The notes: generated by a model from the letters alone, not told the origin. A DNA stretch of 64,000 nt from Bacillus fonticola (GCF_012955605.1 NZ_CP052135.1:62001-126000); one strand, 5' to 3'; positions 36,412 to 49,318 are shown, counted from the stretch's first letter. Made by a program: numbers and translations.

Positions 36412-36441
36412 TCTATTTGGGAAGCAAACTGGAAAATTAAC

Positions 36442-36470
36442 TTGACTTCAGCGCCAGTAGAATATACAAT
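36442..36470 (+). promoter_or_regulatory. Sigma-A promoter of rplM-rpsI
   Basis: TTGACT (36442-36447), 17-base spacer, TACAAT (36465-36470). Confidence 0.75.
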
Positions 36471-36490
36471 ATTCGATGGACTGTTAATTC

Positions 36491-36522
36491 CACGATGAAA
36501 AGCCCCGAACACTTTTTTCGTG
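36491..36522 (+). promoter_or_regulatory. Candidate L13 ribosomal protein leader
   Basis: CACGA (36491-36495) pairs with TCGTG (36518-36522) and an inner AAAAG pairs with CTTTT across a small internal loop. The ~110-nt leader sits at the position of the known Firmicutes L13 leader; autoregulation by L13 is inferred by analogy. Confidence 0.55.
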
Positions 36523-36578
36523 ATGAATAATAAATGTGAAATGAACGTTGAAAGAAAGATATTTAAGGAGGTACTCTC

Positions 36579-37016
36579 ATGCGTCAAACGTATATGGCAA
36601 AAGCAACTGAAGTGGACCGTAAATGGTACGTGGTTGACGCGGAAGGACAAACACTCGGTCGCTTAGCGAGTGAAGTGGCTTCTATCCTTCGCGGAAAGCA
36701 TAAACCTACGTACACTCCACATGTAGATACAGGTGATCATGTTATTTTGATCAATGCAGACAAAATCGAACTCACTGGCAACAAGCTGAACGATAAAATC
36801 TATTACCGTCACAGCCAATATCCAGGCGGTTTGAAATCACGCACGGCGCTGGAAATGCGCACAAACTACCCAACGCAAATGCTTGAAATTGCGATTAAGG
36901 GTATGCTTCCAAAGAACTCTCTTGGACGCCAACAAGGTAAAAAATTGCATGTTTACACAGGCAGTGAACATCCACATCAAGCACAACAACCAGTAGATTA
37001 TACACTACGCGGATAA
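36579..37016 (+). CDS. rplM: 50S ribosomal protein L13
   Basis: L13 (145 residues) is an early-assembly 50S protein. Conserved blocks are [35 protein letters not shown] and [23 protein letters not shown] precedes ATG 36579. It is cotranscribed with rpsI, 20 bases downstream. Confidence 0.99.
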   Translation: MRQTYMAKATEVDRKWYVVDAEGQTLGRLASEVASILRGKHKPTYTPHVDTGDHVILINADKIELTGNKLNDKIYYRHSQYPGGLKSRTALEMRTNYPTQMLEIAIKGMLPKNSLGRQQGKKLHVYTGSEHPHQAQQPVDYTLRG

Positions 37017-37036
37017 CTTAGAAGGAGGGACTCACA

Positions 37037-37429
37037 TTGGCACAAGTAGAATACTACGGCACTGGTCGCCGTAAAAGCTCAGTAGCGCGTGTTCGCCTCG
37101 TACCTGGTGATGGTCAAATCATCATTAACGGACGCGACGTTGAAAACTACCTACCGTACCCAGCACTTCGTGAAGAATTAAAACAACCCCTTACAATAAC
37201 AGAAACGGTTGGAAGCTACAACGTTCTTGTTAATGTAAACGGTGGTGGCTATACTGGACAATCAGGTGCAATCCGTCACGGAATCGCGCGCGCACTTCTT
37301 CAAGCGGACCCTGAATTCCGTCCATCATTGAAGCGTGCAGGTTTGCTTACTCGAGATGCAAGAGCGAAAGAACGTAAAAAATACGGTCTTAAAGGCGCTC
37401 GTCGTGCACCACAATTCTCAAAACGTTAA
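37037..37429 (+). CDS. rpsI: 30S ribosomal protein S9
   Basis: S9 (130 residues) is a 30S head protein whose C-terminal tail reaches P-site tRNA. It contains [19 protein letters not shown] and ends in RRAPQFSKR, with the conserved terminal lysine-arginine. The start is TTG 37037, following GAAGGAGGG. Confidence 0.99.
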   Translation: MAQVEYYGTGRRKSSVARVRLVPGDGQIIINGRDVENYLPYPALREELKQPLTITETVGSYNVLVNVNGGGYTGQSGAIRHGIARALLQADPEFRPSLKRAGLLTRDARAKERKKYGLKGARRAPQFSKR

Positions 37430-37441
37430 TTTTGTTTTACA

Positions 37442-37477
37442 AAACTCCTCAGTAGCATGGATGCTGGGGAGTTTTTT
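37442..37477 (+). terminator. Intrinsic terminator after rpsI
   Basis: A stem AACTCCTC/GGGGAGTT (37443-37450 with 37466-37473), with an inner AGC/GCT hairpin, runs into a T-stretch. Between here and ybaK (to 37713) no credible gene is seen; a short approximate direct repeat, ACCGG..TTTGATGGAT, occurs at 37541 and 37582. Confidence 0.85.
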
Positions 37478-37713
37478 GTATGCGCTGGAACCGAGCTACT
37501 GAAATTCACATCCCTCAGAACACAGCTGTCGTGCCCGCACACCGGATTTGATGGATATCAGTTGAGATTTGATCAACCAATACCGGGGTTTGATGGATTA
37601 TACACGATTTTATATGCCTCTTCTTTAGTTAGTATGTAAATATTGGTGCCTTTCCTATTGCATGACTTCACTACTCCCTTCTCACACTACGTAAAAAGGA
37701 GGGGTGTAGGTAT

Positions 37714-38163
37714 ATGGCTATCGTTGACATGAGAAAACATATTCGAGAACGGCAGCTACAGACAGAACGATTATTACTTCGTGGTTTGTCTGTGAACAAA
37801 ATGCGCAAAGAAGTGGCTTCCTTTATGCCCAACCATATTCGTTTTGCACAAGAGTGGCACCGGACAAATGCGGAAGATCACTGTATAGATGTTGCAATTG
37901 AAGCGTATCTGCTCGGAGGCCAATACGCTAAGTTTAATTATCACGGCGAAGAAATGGAAGCCGTTCGGAAGCGAGCCGCCAAACAAGAACAAGAACTTAT
38001 TCACACCTTATTCGATACGACAGAGTTCTGGGGATTCACTTCTGATCTTGGAATGAGTGGAGATGACCTTTATCTGAAATGTGATACGTTTGTTTCTGAG
38101 TGGTGGCAAAAAGGGTTTGATCAGTCACTTAAACGATTAAAGCTCCGCTTGAAAATGAAGTAA
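37714..38163 (+). CDS. ybaK: YbaK family protein (DUF2521)
   Basis: A 149-residue soluble, charged protein matching the Bacillus YbaK/DUF2521 family by position between rpsI and cwlD and by the conserved WHRTNAEDHCIDVAIEAYL and GFTSDLGMSGDDLYLKCD segments. No catalytic motif, signal peptide or membrane segment is visible. AAAAGGAGGGG precedes ATG 37714. The function is unknown. Confidence 0.8.
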   Translation: MAIVDMRKHIRERQLQTERLLLRGLSVNKMRKEVASFMPNHIRFAQEWHRTNAEDHCIDVAIEAYLLGGQYAKFNYHGEEMEAVRKRAAKQEQELIHTLFDTTEFWGFTSDLGMSGDDLYLKCDTFVSEWWQKGFDQSLKRLKLRLKMK

Positions 38164-38392
38164 ACGAATCTTCCTTTGTATAGTGATACGCACATTCATC
38201 GGGTATGTAAAATTGCACGGAAAAATGCCAGACGCGGGAGAAAATGATCAGATCTTGCCGCCAGACACTTAGATCTACCAACGAAATACGATCGCAACCA
38301 AACCCGCTTCCGTTTTTTTAAAAGTCCGCGTTCTAAAACCTAATGGTTGTCCATACGATGTAGATAGATGGACGAGCGGGAGGAGAACGGGG

Positions 38393-39133
38393 ATGAAACA
38401 AAAGCTCAAGTGGGCGTTATTTACCCTTGGCGCCATTGTATTATTCATGATCATCCAAGTGCAGTTTAACGATGATTCTTCTTTTGAGGCGTGGAACTTA
38501 CCGTTGACAGGCAAAGTCATCTATCTTGACCCTGGTCACGGAGGGGTAGACCCAGGCGCCAATAGTGACGCAGCCTTAGAAAAGGAGATTGCACTAAACG
38601 TATCATTAAAGCTACGGGATTACTTGCAGGAACAAGGTGCGCTCGTACTCATGACGCGGGAGGAAGACAAAGATTTAGCAGATGAAGAGATGAAAGGATA
38701 TAGCAGAAGAAAAGTACAAGATTTACAACGACGGATGAACTTAATCAACGAATCAACTGCAGACTTATTTTTATCGATTCATCTCAATTCGGTACCGTCC
38801 TCTAAATGGAATGGTGCACAAACATTTTACTCACCAAAGTACGCAGAAAGTCAACGCGCGGCAGAGGCTATTCAAAATGAACTCATTCGCAATTTAGAGA
38901 ACACAACCCGACAAGCAAAGGCGCTTGGATCCGTCTACTTGTTACGAAATGCAGAGAAGCCAGGAGCCCTCGTTGAAATCGGCTTTTTATCCAACCAAGA
39001 AGAAAGAGAACGGTTAATGACGGATGGCTACCAAGAAAAAGTGGCTGCCTCAATGTACGAAGGAATTTTACAACATTTCACGCTTGAAGATGAAGCACAA
39101 GAGAGTCCTAATGAAGAAACCAGCGATGAATAG
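38393..39133 (+). CDS. cwlD: N-acetylmuramoyl-L-alanine amidase CwlD
   Basis: CwlD (246 residues) cleaves stem peptides from spore cortex peptidoglycan, the first step of muramic-delta-lactam formation, partnered by GerD in its activation and PdaA in lactam synthesis. An N-terminal signal or anchor helix spans about residues 6-22. The Amidase_3 zinc motifs are DPGHGG, the glutamate in EKEIALNVS, and SIHLNS, with the late catalytic glutamate in VEIGFLSN. GGGAGGAGAACGGGG precedes the ATG. A sporulation promoter is expected, but I could not define one confidently. Confidence 0.95.
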   Translation: MKQKLKWALFTLGAIVLFMIIQVQFNDDSSFEAWNLPLTGKVIYLDPGHGGVDPGANSDAALEKEIALNVSLKLRDYLQEQGALVLMTREEDKDLADEEMKGYSRRKVQDLQRRMNLINESTADLFLSIHLNSVPSSKWNGAQTFYSPKYAESQRAAEAIQNELIRNLENTTRQAKALGSVYLLRNAEKPGALVEIGFLSNQEERERLMTDGYQEKVAASMYEGILQHFTLEDEAQESPNEETSDE

Positions 39134-39169
39134 TCGTTGGTTTTTCGTGCTTCTGCGAGAACATTCAAT

Positions 39170-39198
39170 CTGACTTCGTTAACATGATTTGCTATACT
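39170..39198 (+). promoter_or_regulatory. Probable sigma-A promoter of mrp/salA
   Basis: CTGACT (39170-39175), 17-base spacer, TATACT (39193-39198), 37 bases before the start codon. Confidence 0.6.
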
Positions 39199-39234
39199 GG
39201 GAGAGGAAACGAATTCATAAGAGGTGGACATATC

Positions 39235-40290
39235 TTGCTAACAGAACAAAGCGTACGTACGCTCGTTAATGAACTACAAGATCCAATTCTTCATGTGCCG
39301 TTGAAAGAAACAGACGGTATCGTGGAGATTTCAGTGAAAGAGGAAAAAAGTCATGTGAGTGTGAAGCTTGCCATTGCTAAAACAGGGACAAGCGAGCAGT
39401 TAGCGTTCCAACAGCAAGTGGTCGATGTACTAAAGCGTTCTGGCGCAGAGTCTGTAGGTATTCGATTTACTGAATTACCAGAAGAAACGCTAGCGAAGTT
39501 TCAAGCAAATGCTTCAAAGGCAACAGGAGAAGAAGGGCTTCTCTCACCAAATTCCAACACAACGTTTCTTGCGATTGCTAGTGGAAAAGGTGGTGTTGGG
39601 AAATCGACTGTATCGGTTAATCTAGCGACCGCATTAGCGCGAGCAGGAAAGAAAGTCGGTCTCATTGACGCAGATATTTATGGTTTTAGCGTTCCGGATA
39701 TGATGGGAATAGCGAATCGTCCTCAAGTCCGTGGCGATCGAATTTTTCCAGTGGAACGGTTTGGTGTGCAAGTAATTTCTATGGCGTTTTTCGTAGAAGA
39801 CAATGCTCCTGTTATTTGGCGTGGTCCGATGCTAGGGAAAATGCTTAACTCGTTCTTCACAGAGGTGGAATGGGGCGATCTAGATTATTTGCTATTGGAC
39901 TTGCCTCCAGGAACAGGAGATGTGGCTCTGGATGTTCACTCGATGCTACCCGCGTGTAAAGAAGTGATTGTAACGACACCACACCCGACAGCAGCGTTTG
40001 TGGCAGCACGTGCCGGTGCAATGGCACTACAAACTAACCACGAAGTGATCGGCGTTGTTGAAAATATGGCCTACTTCGAAAGCAAGATAACCGGGGAAAA
40101 AGAATACGTATTTGGGCGTGGAGGAGGCGAGAAACTCGCTGACGAGCTACAAACTGTGCTTCTTGAAAAAATTCCTCTGCAGCAACCAGATTGGAATGAT
40201 GAGGACTTTGCCCCGTCTGTTTATGATGCGGATCATCCGATTGGAGAACTTTATGGTAACATTGCTCAAAAAGTTATCGATCGCACGTAA
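39235..40290 (+). CDS. salA: Mrp/NBP35-type P-loop protein, SalA homologue
   Basis: A 351-residue Mrp-family ATPase. The deviant Walker A GKGGVGKST ends near residue 125, after an N-terminal DUF59-like domain. DADIYGFSVPDMMG and DLPPGTGDVAL follow. In B. subtilis the orthologue SalA represses scoC expression; related proteins carry Fe-S clusters, but no CxxC pair is evident here. TTG 39235 (MLTEQSVRTLV) follows AGAGGTGG; an ATG 17 codons upstream lies within the promoter region. Confidence 0.9.
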   Translation: MLTEQSVRTLVNELQDPILHVPLKETDGIVEISVKEEKSHVSVKLAIAKTGTSEQLAFQQQVVDVLKRSGAESVGIRFTELPEETLAKFQANASKATGEEGLLSPNSNTTFLAIASGKGGVGKSTVSVNLATALARAGKKVGLIDADIYGFSVPDMMGIANRPQVRGDRIFPVERFGVQVISMAFFVEDNAPVIWRGPMLGKMLNSFFTEVEWGDLDYLLLDLPPGTGDVALDVHSMLPACKEVIVTTPHPTAAFVAARAGAMALQTNHEVIGVVENMAYFESKITGEKEYVFGRGGGEKLADELQTVLLEKIPLQQPDWNDEDFAPSVYDADHPIGELYGNIAQKVIDRT

Positions 40291-40294
40291 GAAC

Positions 40295-40334
40295 AAGACC
40301 CGAAAGCTATAGTGCTCTCGGGTCTTCGTTTATT
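40295..40334. terminator. Terminator between convergent salA and gerD
   Basis: A 9-bp stem AAGACCCGA/TCGGGTCTT (40295-40303 with 40318-40326) is followed by CGTTTATT; A-rich sequence on the other side may let it work in both directions. Confidence 0.75.
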
Positions 40335-40340
40335 ATTATA

Positions 40341-40979
40341 TTAAGCGCCGCCTGAACCAGATTTTTCCTGACCGCCACTACCACCTTCAGAGGAGCCTGA
40401 TTCACCGCCACTTTCGCCTTCTTCACCACCAGCGGAACTAGAACCAGATTCGCCGGCTTTTTTTACTTGTTCTTGTACTTGTTTTTGAAAGAGTGGACTT
40501 TCCAGTGTCTCAAGAATGACGGTTTGTAAGTGTGAGCGAAATTCTTGTCCTTTTAGCTGCTCGCTTAATTGCTTCTCAAACTCAGGGTCTTTTAGCAATT
40601 CCAACATCATACCTTGGTATTCAGGGTCCTTCATTAGCTTTTTGAGTATTTTTTCATTTTCTTTCATCATGCTCTTCGCCATCGTTTCTGCGAATGCTGG
40701 ATCCTCAAAGCTTTTCTTCCAAAATTCCGCCCCTTGTTCTGAGGAAAGAGTGCTTGTAATCGTTTCTGTCACAACTTTTTGATCCATAACGAGTTGTTGT
40801 TTCATTTTCTCATCAGTCAAGATTTCCTCGATTGCTTTTTTTCCATCATCACTTTTTAAAATATCGACCATCATTTTCTTTGTTTCCTCGTATTCCAGTT
40901 GTCCCCCTTGTGCTTGTCCCTTTCCGCCGCACCCCGTAGCTATGAGACAAACGCACAAAAGAATAATCAATTGCTTCAT
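40341..40979 (-). CDS. gerD: Spore germination lipoprotein GerD
   Basis: GerD (212 residues) organises germinant receptors in the spore inner membrane. A type II signal peptide ends at the lipobox ATGC with C17. The central helical region has repeated short motifs (DPEYQGMM, DPEFEKQL, DPAFAETM). The C-terminal ~40 residues are low-complexity Gly/Ser/Glu. Position between salA and kbaA equals B. subtilis. AAGGGGATC lies before the ATG (read on the minus strand). A forespore (sigma-G) promoter is expected, but not identified clearly. Confidence 0.93.
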   Translation of the reverse strand: MKQLIILLCVCLIATGCGGKGQAQGGQLEYEETKKMMVDILKSDDGKKAIEEILTDEKMKQQLVMDQKVVTETITSTLSSEQGAEFWKKSFEDPAFAETMAKSMMKENEKILKKLMKDPEYQGMMLELLKDPEFEKQLSEQLKGQEFRSHLQTVILETLESPLFQKQVQEQVKKAGESGSSSAGGEEGESGGESGSSEGGSGGQEKSGSGGA

Positions 40980-41129
40980 GTGAGATCCCCTTCTCTCTAG
41001 TGGGTGTTCTTATGTATTAATGTGAAGCATTTTTAAACAATCTATGCGTGCCAGAAACAGGACTTCCCTTTTAGGAAAAAGCTTTGGTACAATGGAGAAT
41101 AGCTTAATAAGATTAAGGGAAGTGAAGCT

Positions 41130-41810
41130 GTGACTAGTCGATATTGGGTGCGCTTCTTTTTTCGCACTCTTTTTCTCGGGGGAGCGTCAAGTGTTTTAGT
41201 CGGGTTTATTGCTCGCTGGAGTGAATTTCAGCCTTATTTTACCAACCTTGATATTTTGTCTATACTGTCTACTGCATTTTGGTTGTTTGGTGTAGGTCTG
41301 ATTTTTAGTGTGCTCAGTCAAATGGGATATTTCGCCTATTTAACCATTCACCGCTTTGGATTAGGGATCTTCAAAACGATAGGGCTATGGAACGGGGTGC
41401 AATGGCTATTCATCGCAGTTGTATTATTTGACTTAGTATACTTCCGTTTCCAAGCTTTTGCTGAGGAAAATGAGAGCGTGATCCCATATGTATTTATCTC
41501 AGGTTTTTTGCTCATTATTGGTTTAGTTGTTGCTACTCTAAAAGCAAGACAAACAAACAAAGATACATTCGTGTCGGCCTTGTTTTTTATGGTAGTGATC
41601 ACAACAATAGAGTGGTTTCCGGTGTTGCGGGCAAATGAAGAGGGGTGGCTCTTCTTTATGCTCATTCCACTCGTTACGTGTAACGCGTATCAATTGCTTC
41701 GTTTACCAAAGTATTTAGTGCTATCGCAACTGGAGCGGGAAAAAAGGCAACAACGAAAAGCGGCGGAATCCACAACAATGAATCAAAAAAGAAAACCTAA
41801 AACGACATAA
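41130..41810 (+). CDS. kbaA: KinB-signalling pathway activation protein KbaA
   Basis: A 226-residue polytopic membrane protein with about six hydrophobic segments and a basic C-terminal tail. In B. subtilis KbaA promotes KinB-dependent phosphorelay input to Spo0A. Identification rests on gene order (gerD-kbaA-pdaB) and on the N-terminal RYWVRFFFRTLFLGG and membrane topology. GTG 41130 follows AAGGGAAGTG. A possible promoter has TACAAT at 41088-41093 with a weak -35. Confidence 0.85.
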   Translation: MTSRYWVRFFFRTLFLGGASSVLVGFIARWSEFQPYFTNLDILSILSTAFWLFGVGLIFSVLSQMGYFAYLTIHRFGLGIFKTIGLWNGVQWLFIAVVLFDLVYFRFQAFAEENESVIPYVFISGFLLIIGLVVATLKARQTNKDTFVSALFFMVVITTIEWFPVLRANEEGWLFFMLIPLVTCNAYQLLRLPKYLVLSQLEREKRQQRKAAESTTMNQKRKPKTT

Positions 41811-41812
41811 CA

Positions 41813-41855
41813 AAAAGGGGGCGTGACCTTGTCGAGTCACGTCCCCTTTTATTTT
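41813..41855. terminator. Bidirectional terminator between kbaA and pdaB
   Basis: A 15-bp stem with one G-T pair (41813-41827 with 41836-41850) has A-rich and T-rich flanks, so it can serve both converging genes. Confidence 0.9.
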
Positions 41856-42612
41856 ACTGAATATCTTCTGTTGAAGAAGTGCCGCCAGAAATAAGCTCAG
41901 AGACAGTCGTCAGTTCGAAATCTTGAGTTTGAATATATTCAAGAATTTGTGGCAAAGCTGCTTCCGTTTGCTTCGCAGAATCTGAAGCGTGAAGCAAGAC
42001 GATATCTCCATTTTCAGCTTTCTTTACTCGATCAATAATCTCTTCAGTTCCTGGATTTGTCCAGTCTTTACTATCCACGCTCCAATGAATAACACTCAAT
42101 CCCATCTTTTCAGCAATGCGGATAAGACGTTCATCAAATTGACCTGTCGGAGCGCGCAAAAATGGCTCTGTCTCTACTTTGAGTTTTTCGAATACACTTT
42201 GGGCTCGTTGAATGTCCTGGATGATTTCCTTGTCACTTAGTTCGGTGTAATCTTCGTAGTTGTATCCTAGAAGACCAATTTCATGGCCGGCTTTCTCAAT
42301 TTTTCTTACTAGGTCCGGATGACGTTCTGCCCAAGCTCCAGATAAAAAGAACGTGACAGGCTTGACCTTGTTTTCTTCTAAGTAATCCACAATCGGTTCT
42401 GCTTTTTCATCTCCCCACCCAATATTGAAGGACAGCACGATACCTTTGTCGCCGCGATAAAATGCCTTAGGTCCTTGGTCAGTGGAGAAAGCAGGGAAAA
42501 TAGAGAAAGATTGCATGTATACCAGTCCTGCTGTAAACAATGCTAACGTCACAATGAGCACGGTGGTTCTTACGTTTTTCGCATGCACCACATAAAATCC
42601 TTTCATCTTCAC
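41854..42612 (-). CDS. pdaB: Polysaccharide deacetylase-family sporulation protein PdaB
   Basis: PdaB (252 residues) is a NodB-fold protein needed to maintain spores after completion in B. subtilis. An N-terminal membrane anchor spans about residues 14-34. In the first catalytic motif the usual aspartate-rich SFD is SFN here (LSFNIGWGDEKAEP), and the second motif lacks the usual histidine pair (HEIGLLGYNYEDY). Thus enzymatic deacetylation is doubtful. The RAPTGQFDERL motif is present. A GGTGGGTG Shine-Dalgarno precedes ATG 42612 on the minus strand. Confidence 0.9.
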   Translation of the reverse strand: MKMKGFYVVHAKNVRTTVLIVTLALFTAGLVYMQSFSIFPAFSTDQGPKAFYRGDKGIVLSFNIGWGDEKAEPIVDYLEENKVKPVTFFLSGAWAERHPDLVRKIEKAGHEIGLLGYNYEDYTELSDKEIIQDIQRAQSVFEKLKVETEPFLRAPTGQFDERLIRIAEKMGLSVIHWSVDSKDWTNPGTEEIIDRVKKAENGDIVLLHASDSAKQTEAALPQILEYIQTQDFELTTVSELISGGTSSTEDIQ

Positions 42613-42782
42613 CCACCTCGTCCTTCCTTGTCCTTTTCATTTTATGCGTAAAATGCACTCATATGTCTCTCGTTAATGAACTCAAACTACATACAAAGTG
42701 TTCACCAAAAAATATTCTACTTTTAGCTCATAAAAATTTGGAAATGCGTACAGAATACTGATACGAGGCGAGGTGAAGTCAA

Positions 42783-43004
42783 TTGATTGGTTTGCTCATT
42801 AACGGAAGAGAGCGAGAAGAGATGATTTACCTGCTCAAACGTGAGATGGATGAAATTTTATTTGACTTAGGAGATGAACGGATTGAACATCTTGTAAAAC
42901 GTTCCATGGAAGAGCGGTATAACATCCTACTGGCGTTGTTTAAGCGGGTAGCACCTCCGAAAGAGTGTTTTAAGTACATACAACTAAAGCGAAAAAAAGT
43001 ATAA
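42783..43004 (+). CDS. Small conserved-looking hypothetical protein
   Basis: A 73-residue protein, highly charged and predicted helical, starting at TTG 42783 (MIGLLINGREREEMIYLLKR) after a GAGGTGA Shine-Dalgarno. It contains one cysteine (PPKECFKYI) and a basic end (KRKKV). It sits between pdaB and the rRNA operon and is followed by a hairpin at 43009-43050. I do not recognise its function; codon use and Shine-Dalgarno support a real gene. Confidence 0.65.
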   Translation: MIGLLINGREREEMIYLLKREMDEILFDLGDERIEHLVKRSMEERYNILLALFKRVAPPKECFKYIQLKRKKV

Positions 43005-43008
43005 AATT

Positions 43009-43050
43009 AAGGGCTGTGATGCAGGCTTTGATAGTCTTGCTACAGCCCTT
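43009..43050 (+). terminator. Stem-loop after the 73-residue gene
   Basis: A 9-bp stem AAGGGCTGT/ACAGCCCTT (43009-43017 with 43042-43050) encloses 24 bases; a T-run (TTTTTTT) follows only 15 bases later, so terminator activity is uncertain. Confidence 0.5.
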
Positions 43051-43082
43051 GAAACTTTCGGGGATTTTTTTCGAAAATTATG

Positions 43083-43111
43083 TTGACCGCTCACTAAAGT
43101 CCTGTTATAGT
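43083..43111 (+). promoter_or_regulatory. rRNA operon promoter P1
   Basis: TTGACC (43083-43088), 17-base spacer, TATAGT (43106-43111). Confidence 0.85.
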
Positions 43112-43169
43112 ATTAAACGTCGCCACAAGCGGTACGATCATGTGGAACGAAAAAAGATGAAAAAAGTTC

Positions 43170-43198
43170 TTGACGATCGTCAGTTGCGATGTTATTCT
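43170..43198 (+). promoter_or_regulatory. rRNA operon promoter P2
   Basis: TTGACG (43170-43175), 17-base spacer, TATTCT (43193-43198). The tandem P1/P2 arrangement, 87 bases apart, is typical of Bacillus rrn operons. The antitermination-type sequence TGTTCTTTGAAAACTGA follows at 43232-43248. Confidence 0.85.
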
Positions 43199-43240
43199 AT
43201 AAAAGTCGCTTTTGAGAGAAATAAGCGAAATTGTTCTTTG

Positions 43241-43254
43241 AAAACTGAACACAA
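43241..43254 (+). other. 16S precursor processing stem, 5' strand
   Basis: These 14 bases (AAAACTGAACACAA) are the exact reverse complement of 44935-44948 in the spacer. The pair brackets 16S rRNA and forms the stem cut by RNase III. Confidence 0.75.
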
Positions 43255-43330
43255 ACCTGCTAGTAAGACCAAATCCAAATGGATACGGTCGTCGTTGATT
43301 TTAAAGTAAGACAGTTAAGAGCTTGCTCTT

Positions 43331-48130
<4,800 letters not shown>

Positions 48131-48303
48131 ACGATTTAAACTCGGTAGTCGTGAACCGTATGATCTAGTTTTGAAGGAATATGAAATCAATGTGTTTACA
48201 CATATTGATCAGCATACACCCTTCACCACCCTGTAATATGCAGGGCGAGGTTTCGATAAGCAAGCTGACGCAGAGATGCGCCGCTTATCGGAAGCCGCAG
48301 CCG
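48131..48303 (+). other. 23S-5S spacer with processing stems
   Basis: It contains the 3' strand of the 23S processing stem (48157-48172), a hairpin around 48186-48209, and an 8-bp stem CGATAAGC/GCTTATCG (48254-48261 with 48283-48290) just before 5S. No gene is seen. Confidence 0.7.
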
Positions 48304-48421
<118 letters not shown>

Positions 48422-48578
48422 GAATGCGAAGAAAAAGGTGAGTTCCCCGCAGATTGTGAATTGTCTAGAAACACGGGGGACAGCCAACTGGGCGGAAGGC
48501 ATGTTAAGAACGCGCCGTCCATGGCGCAACACATGCACACCAACGTCCTGTTAGCGTGAGAGTAGGACGCTGCCAAGC
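48422..48578 (+). other. Structured post-5S segment ending in a copied 5S 3' tail
   Basis: After 5S come about 135 bases able to fold into GTTCCCCG/CGGGGGAC and a larger hairpin with an inner GCGCC/GGCGC stem. Then 48556-48578 repeats exactly the last 23 nt of 5S (48399-48421). No second 5' half of 5S is recognisable. It may be the remnant of a second 5S gene disrupted by an insertion. Confidence 0.6.
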
Positions 48579-48585
48579 AAGTGAG

Positions 48586-48630
48586 AAAAAGCTGTTTTTC
48601 GCTTAAATGCGAGAAACAGCTTTTTTGCGT
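48586..48630 (+). terminator. Intrinsic terminator of the rRNA operon
   Basis: A 17-bp stem with one G-T pair (48586-48602 with 48609-48625), 6-nt loop TTAAAT and a T-run. The following ~235 bases to csfB contain no gene that I can support. Confidence 0.93.
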
Positions 48631-48865
48631 TATTGCTCCCGTATTGTGTTTGGAAATATTGCGCTGACAAAAAAGGCGGAAAATGTAGAATGAAGTGGAA
48701 TTTAGTCCTATATGTTTATGGTATATATGGGCATTACTGGCGGCGGTAATTAGGATACGACGCGAAAGCAAACAGGGCACGTACCCTCCTATACTAAATG
48801 GATCAGGAGTAACACAGGCACATTTTTCTGGGCACCACATAAACTAAAACACAGTTCACTAGATG

Positions 48866-48895
48866 TATAGAATCCGATTTTTTAGGTGAGACTAC
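48866..48895 (+). promoter_or_regulatory. Sigma-F-type promoter of csfB
   Basis: GTATA (48866-48870), 15-base spacer, GGTGAGACTA (48886-48895) match the sigma-F consensus GYATA / GGNRANAHTR. B. subtilis csfB is a sigma-F gene, which agrees. Confidence 0.75.
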
Positions 48896-48912
48896 TAGTG
48901 GAGGTGGAGAGG

Positions 48913-49113
48913 ATGGTTCAAAGAAGAGTGCCTGTGGGGAAAGACGTGTGTTCCATTTGTGAAGAGGAAAAGCAGGTCGGGTTTTATTTGTACACATCGT
49001 TTATTTGTGCAGGTTGTGAGCAAATGGTCGTGAATACAGAGCCGGAAGATCCAATGTACCAGCACTATGTGAAGCAATTAAAAGAGGCGATGATGCCTCG
49101 TACGTATTCGTAA
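48913..49113 (+). CDS. csfB: Sigma-G inhibitor Gin (CsfB)
   Basis: Gin (66 residues) is an anti-sigma factor made early in the forespore that holds sigma-G inactive until engulfment. Four cysteines in two CxxC pairs (C13/C16 and C32/C35) form the zinc site, and the chain ends in the family-typical PRTYS. ATG 48913 is chosen because GGAGGTGG is 5-6 bases upstream; GTG 48886, nine codons earlier, lies inside the promoter. In B. subtilis the gene also follows an rRNA operon (rrnA). Confidence 0.92.
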   Translation: MVQRRVPVGKDVCSICEEEKQVGFYLYTSFICAGCEQMVVNTEPEDPMYQHYVKQLKEAMMPRTYS

Positions 49114-49145
49114 CTTCCGAATGTACTTAATACAAAGATACTCTG

Positions 49146-49190
49146 CGCACTCAAACTAGTATTTATGCTGGTTTTAGTGTGTTTTTTTGT
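49146..49190 (+). terminator. Intrinsic terminator of csfB
   Basis: A 12- to 14-position stem with one mismatch (about 49146-49159 with 49168-49181), 8-nt loop and seven T. Confidence 0.85.
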
Positions 49191-49318
49191 GGTCGTCAGG
49201 AATCAACGGATTACCGACGACCAAAGAGACTTAGAGAAATAAATACATAATGTTTAGTATATGAGTGGATTTCACAAATCAGAGCCCATGCAGGACAAGG
49301 GTTTTGAGACATAATAAA

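Noticed and set aside
37457-37639. 60-codon frame after rpsI
   Set aside because: It starts inside the rpsI terminator and has no Shine-Dalgarno or family features.
38340-38365. Sigma-E or sigma-G promoter for cwlD (CATACGAT)
   Set aside because: The -10-like box lacks any acceptable -35 at the required distance.
48640-48865. Possible riboswitch-like fold before csfB (GACGCGAAAGC followed by GGGCACGTACCC)
   Set aside because: It only loosely recalls c-di-GMP riboswitch pieces; consensus elements are missing, and csfB has its own promoter downstream of it.
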